NCBI GenBank assembly: GCA_034766995.1
Contig: CM068318.1
Location: 40,005,956-40,069,955, forward strand
Source: Acanthacorydalis orientalis
Lineage: Eukaryota > Arthropoda > Insecta > Megaloptera > Corydalidae
Reading direction: 5' to 3'
Length of the DNA: 64,000 bases
The notes under the pieces are model-generated. The model worked only from the letters and a program-made list of their open reading frames with translations. It made no database searches and had not been told where the DNA came from. Below, piece by piece: positions 46,429-57,356 of this stretch; within the stretch, counting starts at the first letter, position 1; every line of letters starts with the position of its first letter. The translations under genes and the position numbers were made by a program.

Positions 46429-47348
46429 CGAGGTCAGACAATTAAGTAATGCGACCGATTTTTTTTCTCGGCCTGTGGTAACACTGCGAACCTGTCACTC
46501 CGCCACCGTAATAGCAGATCCCTACTCTCTCGATTGAGACCTTGACCACCCTCGTACGATCATTTCTTCGCCAGCTGTTTAGTGTTTCGTAATAACGCGC
46601 GAGTAGTGCATGTCACGAAAATGGAACAGAGAAATTTAGAGCAACGGTGCGCGATAAAATTTTGTGCAAAACTCGGCGAAACCGCGACAGAAACTTATGA
46701 AAAAGTGCTTAAAGTGTATGGTAGTGATGCCCTGAGTCGTCAAAAACGACAAAGTCAACAGTGGCTGTCCCCTGGAGCACCAAGGCCAAAGAAGGCGAGA
46801 ATGAGCAAGTCCAAAGCGAAAACCATGTTGATTTGCTTCTTCGACAGCAAAGGGGTGATTCACAAAGAGTTCGTACCACCTGGAAATCAAGTATTCTACC
46901 GCAATGTGCTCGAAAAATTACGAAAAAGGGTGCTCAGAGTGCGTCCAGAGATCGCGAAGACTTGGGTTCTGCATCACGACAATGCTCCCTGTCACAGTGC
47001 GTTCAGTGTCTCTCAGTTTTTGGCGTCTAAAGGCATCGCAACGTTACCACAACCGCCCTATTCACCGGACATGTCACCCTGCGACTTTTTCCTATTCCCC
47101 CATATGAAAAAATTCGTCAAAGGTCGACATTTTGACTCCGTTGAAGATATCCAAGAATCTGTGACGAGGGTACTCGGAGAGGTCCCACAAGAAGTGTTCC
47201 AGAATTGTTACGAAAACTGGAAAACTCGCTGGAATAAGTGTATAGATACGGGAGGGGACTACTTTGAAGGGGATCGCAGCGATGTACCTTAATTTTTAAA
47301 TATACTCGATTTTTGAATTTTGTCGCATTACTTAATTGTCTGACCTCG
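46429..47348 (+). mobile_element. Mariner with perfect 27-bp ends and in-frame deletion, 920 bp
   Basis: The two ends are identical over 27 bp, starting CGAGGTCAGACAATTAAGTA, and TA lies outside each (46427-46428 and 47349-47350). It sits inside a TA array. The perfect ends and open frame indicate the youngest insertion in the window. The internal coding region lacks about 370 bp relative to a typical full-length mariner of about 1.29 kb (inference from family size). Confidence 0.95.
46621..47292 (+). CDS. Truncated mariner transposase, open frame of 223 codons
   Basis: The ATG at 46621 starts MEQRNLEQRCAIKFCAKLGE, the usual start of this mariner group; the frame is open from 46582 but lacks an earlier ATG. 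Residues 1-40 are the first part of the N-terminal helix-turn-helix (ETYEKVLKVYGSDALSR). The protein then jumps to KRQSQQWLSPGAPRPKKARM, which in relatives lies just after the first catalytic motif. About 125 residues (second helix-turn-helix, linker and first catalytic Asp) are therefore missing, yet the frame is kept. The second motif LHHDNAPCH (D120) and third SPDMSPCDFFLF (D155) are intact, with exactly 34 residues between them. It ends with the WKTRWNKCIDTGGDYFEGD tail. It cannot be catalytic alone; a dimerising or end-binding product is possible but unproven. Confidence 0.9.
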   Translation: MEQRNLEQRCAIKFCAKLGETATETYEKVLKVYGSDALSRQKRQSQQWLSPGAPRPKKARMSKSKAKTMLICFFDSKGVIHKEFVPPGNQVFYRNVLEKLRKRVLRVRPEIAKTWVLHHDNAPCHSAFSVSQFLASKGIATLPQPPYSPDMSPCDFFLFPHMKKFVKGRHFDSVEDIQESVTRVLGEVPQEVFQNCYENWKTRWNKCIDTGGDYFEGDRSDVP

Positions 47349-47484
47349 TATATACATATATATATATATATAGAAAGAGAGAGAAAAAAAGAGAGGAAGA
47401 ATGAGTCAATTTAGACTTCCACATTGAAGTATTAGAAATAAAAGCAGAGATTAAGAAAAGTCATGTAATTTTTTTAGTATTTTA

Positions 47485-47603
47485 GTTCAATTCAATGCTA
47501 AAATACAATTGAAGTAAAATAATAACTGGGGGATGTGTTTTTTTTTTGTAATTTTTGCAGTTTTTTTTAATACTTTCGTATGAAAGCCTAAGTTGAATAG
47601 CCC
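47485..47603 (-). repeat. Partial copy of a MITE (see 54557-54768)
   Basis: Its reverse complement begins GGGCTATTCAACTTAGGCTT, TCATACGAAAGTATTAAAAA, and later gives TTGTATTTTAGCATTGAATT, matching one half of the element at 54557-54768. The terminus lies against a TA array (47602-47627). The other end is missing. Confidence 0.72.
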
Positions 47604-47699
47604 TATATATATATATATATATATATAACATTTGATGTAACGAAACTGAAATATATTTAAATTCTATAAAATGAAACATTCGAACTATATACCTATTTG

Positions 47700-48110
47700 A
47701 AACTTTTGCGTAATCTGCGTCGAAATTTATAGCATTTGCATAAATCCGTTCGTACTCTGTAAATGTTTAAATTGTAGTAAAGACTAATAGTACAAACTAG
47801 TATTACTTTCTTAATAATAAGAAAGCGAACAAATCCGGTCGAAGGTGAAGCACATTTAGCGAACGAGAACGTGAACGAATATTCAACAAACTATTTACAT
47901 CGGCGTCGACATGTTCTATCCAACAGACGCTATCCCGGGAATTTGGATCATGCACATGACTTTCACTTTCGCTTTTACACAAGATAAACAGTTTCTCAGT
48001 CTCGCGGGTCGGGTGGGTGAATTGTTCAGACTATCCAGACATAACCAACAGACACACACACACACGCACGCACTCCTCGCATACACAGGCACGTGTAAGC
48101 CTCACACACA
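47700..48110. other. CpG-richer stretch with weak coding potential
   Basis: GC-richer sequence with CpGs (ACATCGGCGTCGACATGTTC, CTCGCGGGTCGGGTGGGTGA). An ATG at 47911 opens a frame whose first 45 residues (MFYPTDAIPGIWIMHMTF and on) are non-repetitive. It then runs into CA and TA microsatellites to a total of 156 codons. The repetitive part is an artefact; the first part could be a small exon or chance. Confidence 0.3.
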
Positions 48111-48197
48111 TACAAAAAACAAAATATATAATAATATACACACGAATGCTGACACAATCATACACCACTACCATATCTGTATACATATACATTCATG

Positions 48198-48198
<1 letters not shown>

Positions 48199-48254
<56 letters not shown>
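48199..48254. repeat. (TA)n microsatellite
   Basis: Uninterrupted TA array, preceded by a (CA)n patch at 48053-48066. Confidence 0.96.
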
Positions 48255-48257
<3 letters not shown>

Positions 48258-48600
48258 CACCAGCAACCCTGTTATGCTTGCAACTGTTTATTATTTTCCG
48301 TGGGCTACATTAAAGAATGCTTCATCGCCCTTGCCGTCCGGGATCATATGCCATCTCACGTACGTATGCATGGGGAATTAAATAATTCAGGGCAGCTGGG
48401 GTGATACAGGCTCGTGCTATAGCGAAGTACGCTCATGTTTTGCGTTGCTATTGTCTCTCTTGTCGTGTTATATCCATAGATGGTGATGCTTTTGCGAGTT
48501 GCGATAGGGGAATGAAGTGGTGTGTGTGAACTCGGGTAAGTGTGCGTAGGCAGGCGTGAGTTGTGTGCGTGTAAGCACACGAGTATATATTTCTACGAAA
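48255..48600. other. GC-richer stretch between TA arrays
   Basis: Unique sequence of more balanced composition (GCCCTTGCCGTCCGGGATCA near 48330). No frame longer than about 75 codons and no recognised motif. Possibly regulatory or part of an untranslated exon. Confidence 0.3.
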
Positions 48601-48632
48601 ATATGTCATTATGTATACACACATAAATATAC

Positions 48633-48639
<7 letters not shown>

Positions 48640-48702
<63 letters not shown>

Positions 48703-48742
48703 TCATATACGTATGAATTTTATACACACAAACATCCATCGC

Positions 48743-48801
<59 letters not shown>

Positions 48802-48820
48802 GTGTGTATCTATGTATATA
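48640..48820. repeat. Two long TA arrays
   Basis: TA arrays at about 48645-48700 and 48752-48798, separated by 50 bp of AT/CA-rich sequence. The 90-codon frame here is Tyr-Ile artefact. Confidence 0.95.
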
Positions 48821-49022
48821 TACATTAATTGTTGAGGATGACGTTTGACATTTAGATATATTTTACACGTCATACCTTTTAATATATTATCAGTAGACCT
48901 GTTTTCAAATAATAAATATTTAACTTAGTTGTGTGGTGTAAACAGAATAATTCAAATACTTATGATAAGAAGAAATGATTTAAATTAAAAAAAGAGTATT
49001 TTCTTCTCTTTGAAAAACTTTG

Positions 49023-49028
<6 letters not shown>

Positions 49029-49086
<58 letters not shown>
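49029..49086. repeat. (TA)n microsatellite
   Basis: TA array with one TG interruption, immediately left of the ~300-bp tandem repeat. Confidence 0.95.
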
Positions 49087-49090
<4 letters not shown>

Positions 49091-49134
49091 GTGTGTATAC
49101 ATAAGGGCTGATAGTGTGTGGTCTTCATATGAAA

Positions 49135-49868
49135 AATCATATGACATTGTTTTCTACTAAGTCATATTTTATGGCCCAACACATCCTCATGTGAATATGT
49201 TTTTTGGCAACATAAAGCGATTATACTCAATTCAGTTCAATTTTAATTATTTCCATTTTTATTGTCTTATTTTTTTGTCATTTTTATTTTTGATTAAATC
49301 TTAACATTTCATTTCAAATTAGTATTTCTAATACTTTAATAGGATAATTTTATCTAGATTAAGTTAAATAAAGTCAGTTTAATTTTTCAAGTTACTCTTA
49401 AGGTTCCTTTGCATTTAAATTCAAAAATAGGATGAATCATATGAGAGTGTTTTCTACTGTCATATTTTATCGCCCAACACATTCTCATGGGAAACTTTTC
49501 TGGTAACATAAAGTGATTATACTCATTCAGTTAAATATTAATTATTTCAATTTTTATTAACTTATTTTGTTGTCATTTTTATTTTTGAGTAAATCTTAAC
49601 ATTTTATTTCAAATTAGTATTTCTAATACTTTAATAGGATAATTTTATCTAGATTAAGTTAGATAAAATCAGTTTAATTTTTCAAATTACTCTTAAGTTT
49701 CCTTTGCATTTAAATTCAAAAATGTAATGAATCATATGACAGTGTTTCCTACTAAGTCATATTTTATCGTCCAACACATTCTCATGGAAAACTTTTCTGG
49801 TAACAAAGTGATTATACTCATTCAGTTAAATATTAATTATTTCAATTTCTATTAATTTGTCTTATTTA
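49135..49868. repeat. Tandem repeat, ~300-bp period, 2.4 units
   Basis: Units start AATCATATGACATTGTTTTC at 49135 and recur near 49435 and 49730 (periods 300 and 295). Shared blocks are CCAACACATTCTCATG, GTGATTATACTCATTCAG, AATCTTAACATTTTATTTCA and GGATAATTTTATCTAGATTA. The second and third units are most similar. The third stops after about 135 bp. Non-coding. Confidence 0.93.
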
Positions 49869-50222
49869 AAGGAGCTAAACTTTGTGAAGCCGAAAATAGA
49901 CATCACTTACATAATGTCACTGTTCATGTGTAATCAGAAAAATTTCCCATCCTTATAATATATTTTGGGAAATAAACAATGATGAAAATATTAAAAAATA
50001 TTAATGTTTTATATCTCTTCGTCTTTTTTGTACCTGTATATGTATATAAATGTAGACCTGTCAATGATTGCAATAAAAGGATACAAGATAGCATTAATAT
50101 TACAACTTTAATTACAAAAACTCTCTTATTAATTACTGAATTATTTAGAAATCTCAGAACACTCATCGACAAAAATTTTTGTACAAATTATATACAAAGG
50201 ACAACTGTAAAGTATATGTGTA

Positions 50223-50297
50223 CCCCTTAAGTGTTTATGTAGAGCATGCTCGTCATGTAGAAAAAAATTCTCTTTTACTATTCATTGTAAAATTTAG

Positions 50298-50330
<33 letters not shown>

Positions 50331-51148
50331 TATATTTATAATTTAGCACATTTTAGAATATTTCTAAGCAGTTTTGTCTTTGTTTCGTGAATCTTACGTC
50401 TGCTGTCTAGAGAAGGTGTTATAGGGTGTAATACAAAAACATGTAAACTGAATAATGTTTTTATTTATTCTCCCAGATGAGTTGTACTGATAGTGACGAA
50501 AATATATCTTTACAAAACAACGGAAAAGAGCGATAACACCTGTAACATATTCTGATGAAAGAAGTGATGAGGTTGAAGAAGATAATGAAGATGAGGTTTT
50601 ACATCCAAGGACACAGAAAATAATATCAGTAATTTCAACTCATCTGATAAAAGTATTGATAAGGATGAAGAAGATAATGAACCCGATAAAAAAATAAAAA
50701 TTCAAATGTACAATGGAATATTAGAGGTGGAGAGCGTGCACCATTTAAATTTACTGTTCATCCTGGCCCAAATTTCACTATTTGTTAAAAACCAAATGTG
50801 TGTTCTACATGGAAACATTTTTAGATTACGACTTACTAAACATAATAGTGGAGCAAACTAATTTATATGCTGAGCAATATTTAGAAAGTCGCCTGGATTT
50901 GAAACAACATTCAAGATTAAAAAAATGGATTCCAACAAAACAGTAATGAAATACGATTTGTGAATTACTCGCCAATAAAATTAAAAAAAATTCAAAGAAA
51001 CCACAAAAAGAATTTATCATTTTCTTATAATTTAACTCAATCTTACAGCAAGTACATTTACTCTTTTTCGTCGAGTATACTCGTCATCGCCTAGAAATAA
51101 TTAAACACACAGTGCACATTCTCAAAATAAAACAGAACGCTTAAGGGG
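50223..51148 (+). mobile_element. PiggyBac-like deletion derivative, 926 bp, both ends
   Basis: The left end CCCCTTAAGTGTTTATGT and the right end (other strand) CCCCTTAAGCGTTCTGTT are inverted repeats. The right flank is TTAA (51149-51152), the piggyBac target; the left flank is TGTA, probably mutated. Subterminal palindromes GAGCATGCTC (50252) and GAGTATACTC (51072) sit inside each end. The transposase start follows a splice-acceptor-like TTCTCCCAG at 50477 (ATGAGTTGTACTGATAGTGA), then DERSDEVEEDNEDEVLH, and later DYDLLNIIVEQTNLYAEQYL followed by ESRLDLKQHSRLKKW. The whole catalytic domain is missing. Related to 12508-13196. Confidence 0.9.
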
Positions 51149-51152
51149 TTAA

Positions 51153-52264
51153 TAAAGTTTCACAAGTTTCATACATTTTATACAAAAAAGGTGTCAGTGA
51201 AATGTCCGTTCTCTGATATACAACTTAAGTCATTTTTTACCTATTAAATAATAAAAATAAAATTAACAAAGTTAAAATTCTTCAATATTTTAATTAATGA
51301 AAAAAATATTTTACGATATAGTTGAAGATTTAAGAGGACAAAAAATAAACATGAAAAAATAATATTCGCAACTATAAAAAAGAAAATACTGCCCTGAACA
51401 TGAAAAATACATTGTTCAAACAAAAAAAAAATACAGAACACTTATAAAAATGAAAAAGAAACTTGTCAGACACAACCACTCGACAACCAATAAAACTTCT
51501 TAACGGTTTTAATACGCATTCTAAGGACATTCTTTTCACATGGTACTTCGTCCCATCGATGTACTTATCTTTTACGACGTTGACAGTAACAATTCTTTAC
51601 AGGTAACACACTGCGTACACACACACTTCCACAACAGAAATTCACTATAAAGTTTTTTTTTTTTTTTTACTTCGGTGAGACGTGCACGTAATTGCGGATC
51701 GTTAAAATGCGAAAATGTGACAGTTTCCGTCAACGACTGTTCTACATAGCGTAGTTATACCATAATCCACAATAACAATGGGTAGTCCATTTTTCGAAAC
51801 AAATTTATATTACTGAGGAAATCATACTTTTTTACTGCTTTTACCATACATATTGCACTGCTACACAGTCCACCGATAACAAAATGAGGAACAGATATGT
51901 TATCCAACTCTAAACGTTCATAATTGCAAGTTTGTAAGCAATTAAGTGATCAATAAATATCAACGAAAACTAAATAACACTGAACTATCATCTAAAACCA
52001 TGAAAATATTGTTTTAATGTTATTGAATTCTCTATTTTCTTTTAATTTCAGATTAATTACTTTTCCATTTCTAAATAACAATAAATCAAGACAAAGTTAA
52101 ATGAGTAAAAATATTGTATATTATTATTAAATAAGTAAGTAAAGTACTGTATTTCGAATAAAATATTCATTACAGAAGGTTGGTTCTTGTATAATACATG
52201 ATTTTATATAAAGTAAACAATTATTTAATTTCCGACTACTTTAATTAATTATAAACTTTAAGAG
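51153..52264. other. AT-rich DNA with little structure
   Basis: A mildly GC-richer patch at 51480-51730 has short CpG-containing runs but no frame. Nothing else is seen. Confidence 0.5.
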
Positions 52265-52265
52265 G

Positions 52266-52965
52266 ACCCGGTGGTCTAGAATTTTCGAAAAATCGATTTT
52301 TTTTCGAAAGTATAGTATCTGAAAAATATACTGTTAAAATTTTATGACGAAATTCAGAGTATTTCAGGATCTACAGCCCATTAGAAGGTCAGGTAGGTAG
52401 AAGAATATATACTTGCTTGAAACTTTAAACGCGTTTATCTCGAAACTACTTTTTTTCGTCTTGCGGGGGCCAGAAAAAAAAACTACTTGACCGATTTGTC
52501 TGAAATTTTAATATGTTATTCTGAATAGTTCTAGCTCTCGCTGGAAGTAAAATTAATAGTTTTCGTAAAATATTTATATTTTTTTTATTAACAAAACATT
52601 CAAAAATACTGGTCGTTTTCAAACTTGTACTTTTGACTACGCGCCATTTTGTCAAATTTTTTTTTTTATTCTACTTCCTGCGATAGCTATACTTATACTA
52701 ATTAAAAATTCGTCAATTGTTTTATTTCAGATCAGAGGGAGAGATAAATCATCATTCACCACGCAATTCCATTTTTTTAGAGAGGGAGACTTCAGCATCA
52801 TTTTTCTAATTTAAAAAAAAAATTTTTTTTGTCTTTATTTTCATTTTTGTGTAGTTTATTAGTAATAAAATAAGTGTAAAAAAATTTGAAAGCATTATTC
52901 ATTACCCTCATATAGAAAAAAATTTTTTAAAATAGCTTAAATTTTAGGCCGCTAGACCACCGGGT
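52266..52965. mobile_element. Unclassified 700-bp TIR element
   Basis: The left end ACCCGGTGGTCTAG and the right end CTAGACCACCGGGT are perfect inverted repeats of 14 bp. A further G/C lies outside with one mismatch. The interior holds AACGCGTTTATCTCGAAACT and CTACTTGACCGATTTGTCTG, with no transposase frame; the 69-codon minus frame has no motif. The target duplication is unclear, so the superfamily cannot be set. It is best called a MITE-like DNA transposon. Confidence 0.8.
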
Positions 52966-53214
52966 ACATTCACCGGATACATTCATTACAATACACAATA
53001 TATCTGAGTTTAGCAATCAAACGTTTCTAATTAACTAGCTGGTAAATAATAACAGAAGACATATAACAACAGATATGTGAGAAAGTAGAATAAAATATTA
53101 TTCAATCATATTTATATTTCAAGTTTTTAACATTGAAATGATAAAATAGTAAATATCATTAATTTTATGTCTGCAAGTGCTATAAATGATATAAATATGG
53201 AAATTGTTGCATTT

Positions 53215-54010
53215 TTAATACAGGTATTTTAAAATTAATTCAGTTCGAAACGATTTATATAATGAACAAACAAGTATTACATGATGAAAATCTTCTACTT
53301 CTCCTGAGTTACAGTTGGTACATATTGAAGTAGGATCTCAAGTATACTTAACGCTTCCTGATATTATTTTCAAACGTTTAGTGCCCATAAATCTTAATTG
53401 ACTGAATAATTTGATTTCATTATACTGAATTTTTAAGTTTAAAAATGGTTCTATTCCATTATTACATTTTATTCCTTGACTACTGGGGTTATATTTTAAT
53501 GCGAATATATATGTTCCTTATCAAAGTTCTTTATGTCTGTTTCCGCATTTCATTATAATATTTTTTTATTTCTTTTTTAACAATTGCAGAATCTTGAGTT
53601 CCAGATATTCTCATAATTTATTATTTAATACTTTTAAGTTGCGATGCCCAGTTATATTTAATTACATTGTCAGGAGAACTGTCTAAATTTTTAAGTCTGT
53701 TAAAACATATCTAGTATCATTCATACGGAGCAATTTTATCCATCATGAGAATACTTGTTTAAGGACAAAAACTATTAGTTTTATATCCCAGTTTACAATC
53801 TGATGATGTATCCTGGTGTTGAACGTGGCCATCCAAGAAATGATTTCAAGTAATTAGTATGGTAACTTTCAATGTTATATAAATATCTAAGATCACAAAT
53901 TTCGCTTGTATATAGGACAATGCTAACAGATATGGTGTCAAAAATTCTAATTCAGACTCTCAGAAATCATTTTTTGACTTTATCTGAACCTTTTTGTATT
54001 GTTTGCTGCG
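53215..54010 (-). pseudogene. LINE C-terminal relic (post-RT region with zinc knuckle)
   Basis: The minus strand in shifting frames reads SIVLYTSEICDLRYLYNIES, YLKSFLGWPRSTPGYIIRL, ENIWNSRF and SIMKSNYSVN. It ends with ICTNCNSGEVEDFHHVILVC, a CxxC...H...C zinc-type motif. The order (YGSEIWG...LGLP..TPGY..R near the end of the RT domain, then a terminal zinc motif) matches non-LTR retrotransposons of insects. Many stops. The clade is uncertain. Confidence 0.72.
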
Positions 54011-54019
54011 ACATTTCCT

Positions 54020-54550
54020 TTTAGCATTCCGTCGTTTAGTGTTTATATTATTATTAATATAAATATATAAATTATTGAAAGAGAAATCAATTCTTCAGTC
54101 TGGTCTCTTAAGATTATTCAATCATCCTCACAAAAGGTTTTAAATAATTTCTTGTTTTAAACTTTATATATTTGAAAAAAATACATGTACACTTGAAAGT
54201 AGATTCGAGGCAAACAAACAATATGGTGATAATTTAAGAGTAAGTGTTTGTATCACCAAAAAGTGTGGTTCGATATCTATAATTACACTGGTCAATATAT
54301 ATGTTTATATAGATCTTACATAAAGAGACATACTGATGGTAATATTTTACATAGAGATATATTTTGTGACCTAACACATCAGTATCTGAAACTGTTCTTT
54401 GATAAAATCAATCAATTATTATCAATCCTGTTCAATCTTTAAAAAATCGTTACTTAAATAAATAAAGTAAGAACTAGTTTTAACATAAAAGTTTTTTTTG
54501 TTTAAAAAGTAAAATAAAAAATACTCGTTTTTTTACAACAGATACAAAAA
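54020..54550. other. AT-rich DNA without recognisable features
   Basis: A 64-codon frame at 54248-54442 has no recognisable motif and lies in ordinary AT-rich sequence. Confidence 0.5.
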
Positions 54551-54556
54551 ATAACT

Positions 54557-54768
54557 ATGGTGTGATTCGACTTAGGATTCCATACGAAAGTATTAAAAAA
54601 ATTTAATAATTAAAAATAAATATATTATCCGCCATTTAGCACTTTAATTCAGTTGTATTTTAATATTGAATTGAACTAAATTCCTAATTAAAAAATAAAA
54701 TAATTTTTCATAACCCTTGCGCCCCATTTTAATATTTACATGTGGGAGCCTAAATTGAATCGCCCTAC
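54557..54768. mobile_element. MITE-like element, ~212 bp
   Basis: The left end TGTGATTCGACTTAGGATTC and the right end, on the other strand, TGTAGGGCGATTCAATTTAG are imperfect inverted repeats that continue into TACGAAAGTATTAAA and TACA.GTAAATATTAAA-like sequence. An inner palindrome (TATTTTAATATTGAATTGAA) lies in the middle. A partial relative is at 47485-47603. Confidence 0.72.
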
Positions 54769-54779
54769 AGAAAATTCTC

Positions 54780-55105
54780 TCCTAATCTCTTTTCAGTATT
54801 AAGTTATCATCATGTGATTTCGATTTATTTAGAATCGACGAGAAACTTTACAATAGTAATAGTTTTCAGATTATAACAAAGTATTAGAAGCCTTCAGTTA
54901 TGTAACCGGAAAACCGTTAAGCTCCTCATCAGAACGAGTGCAAAGTACACAGACTCATGACACACATTCTAAGCAATAGATTTTTCTCTAAACGATTTGA
55001 GTATGATTATGACAACATTGAAATTGGTAGAAAATTAATTTATTATTAAACAGTTTTTGATTGTTGGAAGGGTGAGTGAAAAAATCATTCGTGAAATTAA
55101 AAATG
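54780..55105. other. Unassigned unique sequence
   Basis: Nothing recognisable before the next mariner end. Confidence 0.5.
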
Positions 55106-55109
55106 AATA

Positions 55110-55790
55110 CGAGGTCCAATCAAAAAAATGTATAGACTGTGAACATGTTAATATTTAGTAAGTGGAGGGAGAAACTAATGACATGATATGATACCGTTAT
55201 GTTTGTATTAAAAAGTAATTTATTGTTGGATTTATTTTGGTCTTCATAATTCAGTAGAAATTAATTAAAGGGTAGAGCGCTTGTGTGAAATTTTGTTTTA
55301 AACTTGAAAAGACAGGGATAGAAACACTTCAAAGTTTAGAAACAGCCTTTGTAGAAAAAGCTCTTAGTCGAAATATTTTGAATGATTCAGGTACTTTAAG
55401 AAAAGCACAAATTCGATCAAAGGTGATGAAAGACTGGGTAGGATTTTCACTCATGCATTTGACGAAAAGAGTATCGAATTTGCCGAACTTATCTCTACTA
55501 ATCTGTGATTGAATGTTACAAATATTGAAAAATAGTAAGAATATTATGAATCTTGTCAAAACATTTTGAGAAATGTTTTATGTATGAATAAAGTTGAGTA
55601 TTGAGCACAAACTGCAAAGTTTGATCCTCGTTTTTTAATATCAAAACAGAAGGAGAAGCGAATGGAAATCTCAAAAGATTTTTTATAAAGTTGAAAAAGG
55701 GAAGTAGATTAAAAATACACTCGTTCACTATTCTACTGATATTGTACCGAAAATTCACTTTTACAAATGCATTTCTCGTTCATACAATTA
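55110..55790 (+). mobile_element. Decayed mariner, left end and N-terminal half
   Basis: The left end CGAGGTCCAATCAAAAAAAT is preceded by TA (55108-55109). The N-terminal coding part 55285-55512 reads MKFCFKLEKTGIETLQSLET, AFVEKALSRN, matching the first helix-turn-helix (KFCFKLGKTATETL.LLQTAFGEEALSR). After shifts come FDPRFLISKQKEKRMEISKD, the PRLLT..QKE.R.EI linker. No catalytic motif and no right end are visible, so this is a truncated copy. Confidence 0.82.
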
Positions 55791-55799
55791 ACCGTAAAT

Positions 55800-56345
55800 A
55801 ATACTCAATACTCACTGCTATCGAAATTCACATAAATAACAATTAATCAATAATAATTTATATAAATATTTTCGCACTCAACAAAGTTTGTATTTTGTTG
55901 AATGAAAGAAATCTGTTGTGAAACAAGACGTTTTACTTTCATTCGAAAATGTTTCCATTCCTATATAAAAACACCTCCGATATGTGTATCAAAACCAACT
56001 TTCAAACATACATTCAAGTATTTCGAATTCATGTTTCAGAAGATACAAATATAAATTGATACAAGACCAAATTAATTCAATGAAATGTTTAAATGGTTAT
56101 AAATTATAGTTTGACTATATGAGAGAAGACAGTTTATTAATGTTTAATTATCAGTCGATCTGCGATAGACTATACTATACGAACATTTGCGAATAGTTTC
56201 AAAGTTTAATCAATAAAGGGTTTTGTGGCGTAGATATTTATCGGTAACTTTCAAATAAACTGAGCTTTTGCCCAAAGAAAATTGAAAGTACGTATATTAT
56301 ATACATGTATACCCACATAAATAAGATAGCAGCACACGCACATTT
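55800..56345. other. AT-rich DNA without recognisable features
   Basis: No element end or frame is supported here. Confidence 0.5.
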
Positions 56346-56351
56346 CCCTAT

Positions 56352-56378
56352 GAACATATACTCACACACACACACATG

Positions 56379-56435
<57 letters not shown>

Positions 56436-56445
56436 ATGTATGTAT
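56352..56445. repeat. (CA)n(TA)n(TG)n self-complementary microsatellite
   Basis: A CA run (ACTCACACACACACACAT) passes through ATGTATGTA into a TA array, then into a TG run. The two flanks are complementary, so the whole tract can fold on itself. The 75-codon frame over it is an artefact. Confidence 0.93.
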
Positions 56446-56540
56446 TTATAGATAAACATTGACATTTTAATAGTAGATGCGTGAAAACTGAATAATGTAG
56501 TTTATATTGAAAAACATATAGGTGTTATATATATATATAG

Positions 56541-57063
56541 TAACTTGTCAAATTATAAGACCCTTAGACCTATTGTCTTAAATTATACTTGATAATATTT
56601 TCTTCTTTATTTGGAATATTGTTGATAAGAAAATTATTTTTCAACTCATTCCTTATTCTCTGTTATTTTAGCAACATCTTCAATTAATCAATCAATGTAT
56701 ATATATATATATATAGTACCTATATGTATATGTATAGTACCTTGTCAAATTATAAGACCCTTAGACCTATTATCTTAAATTATACTTTTGATAATATTTC
56801 CTTCTTTATTTGGAATATTGTTGATAAGAAAATTATTTCTCAACTCGTTCCTTATTCTCTGTTATTTTAGCAACATCTTCAATTAATCATTCAATATATA
56901 TATATATATAGAACCTTGTCAAATTATAAGAACCTTAGACCTATTGTCGTAAATTATACTTGATAATATTTCCTTCTTTATTTGGAATATTATTGATAAG
57001 AAAATTATTTCTCAACTCGTTCCTTATTCTCTGTTATTTTAGCAACATCTTCAATTAATCAAT

Positions 57064-57134
<71 letters not shown>

Positions 57135-57293
57135 CTATATGTATATATAGTACCTTGTCAAATTATAAGACCCTTAGACCTATTGTCTTAAATTATACTT
57201 TTGATAATATTTTCTTCTTTATTTTGAATATTGTTGATAAGATTATTTTTCAACTCGTTCCTTATTCTCTGTTATTTTGGCAACATCTGCAAT

Positions 57294-57356
<63 letters not shown>

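Noticed and set aside
46636..47107. Additional frames overlapping the mariner ORF (84, 89 and 67 codons)
   Set aside because: They are shadows in other frames of the conserved transposase sequence.
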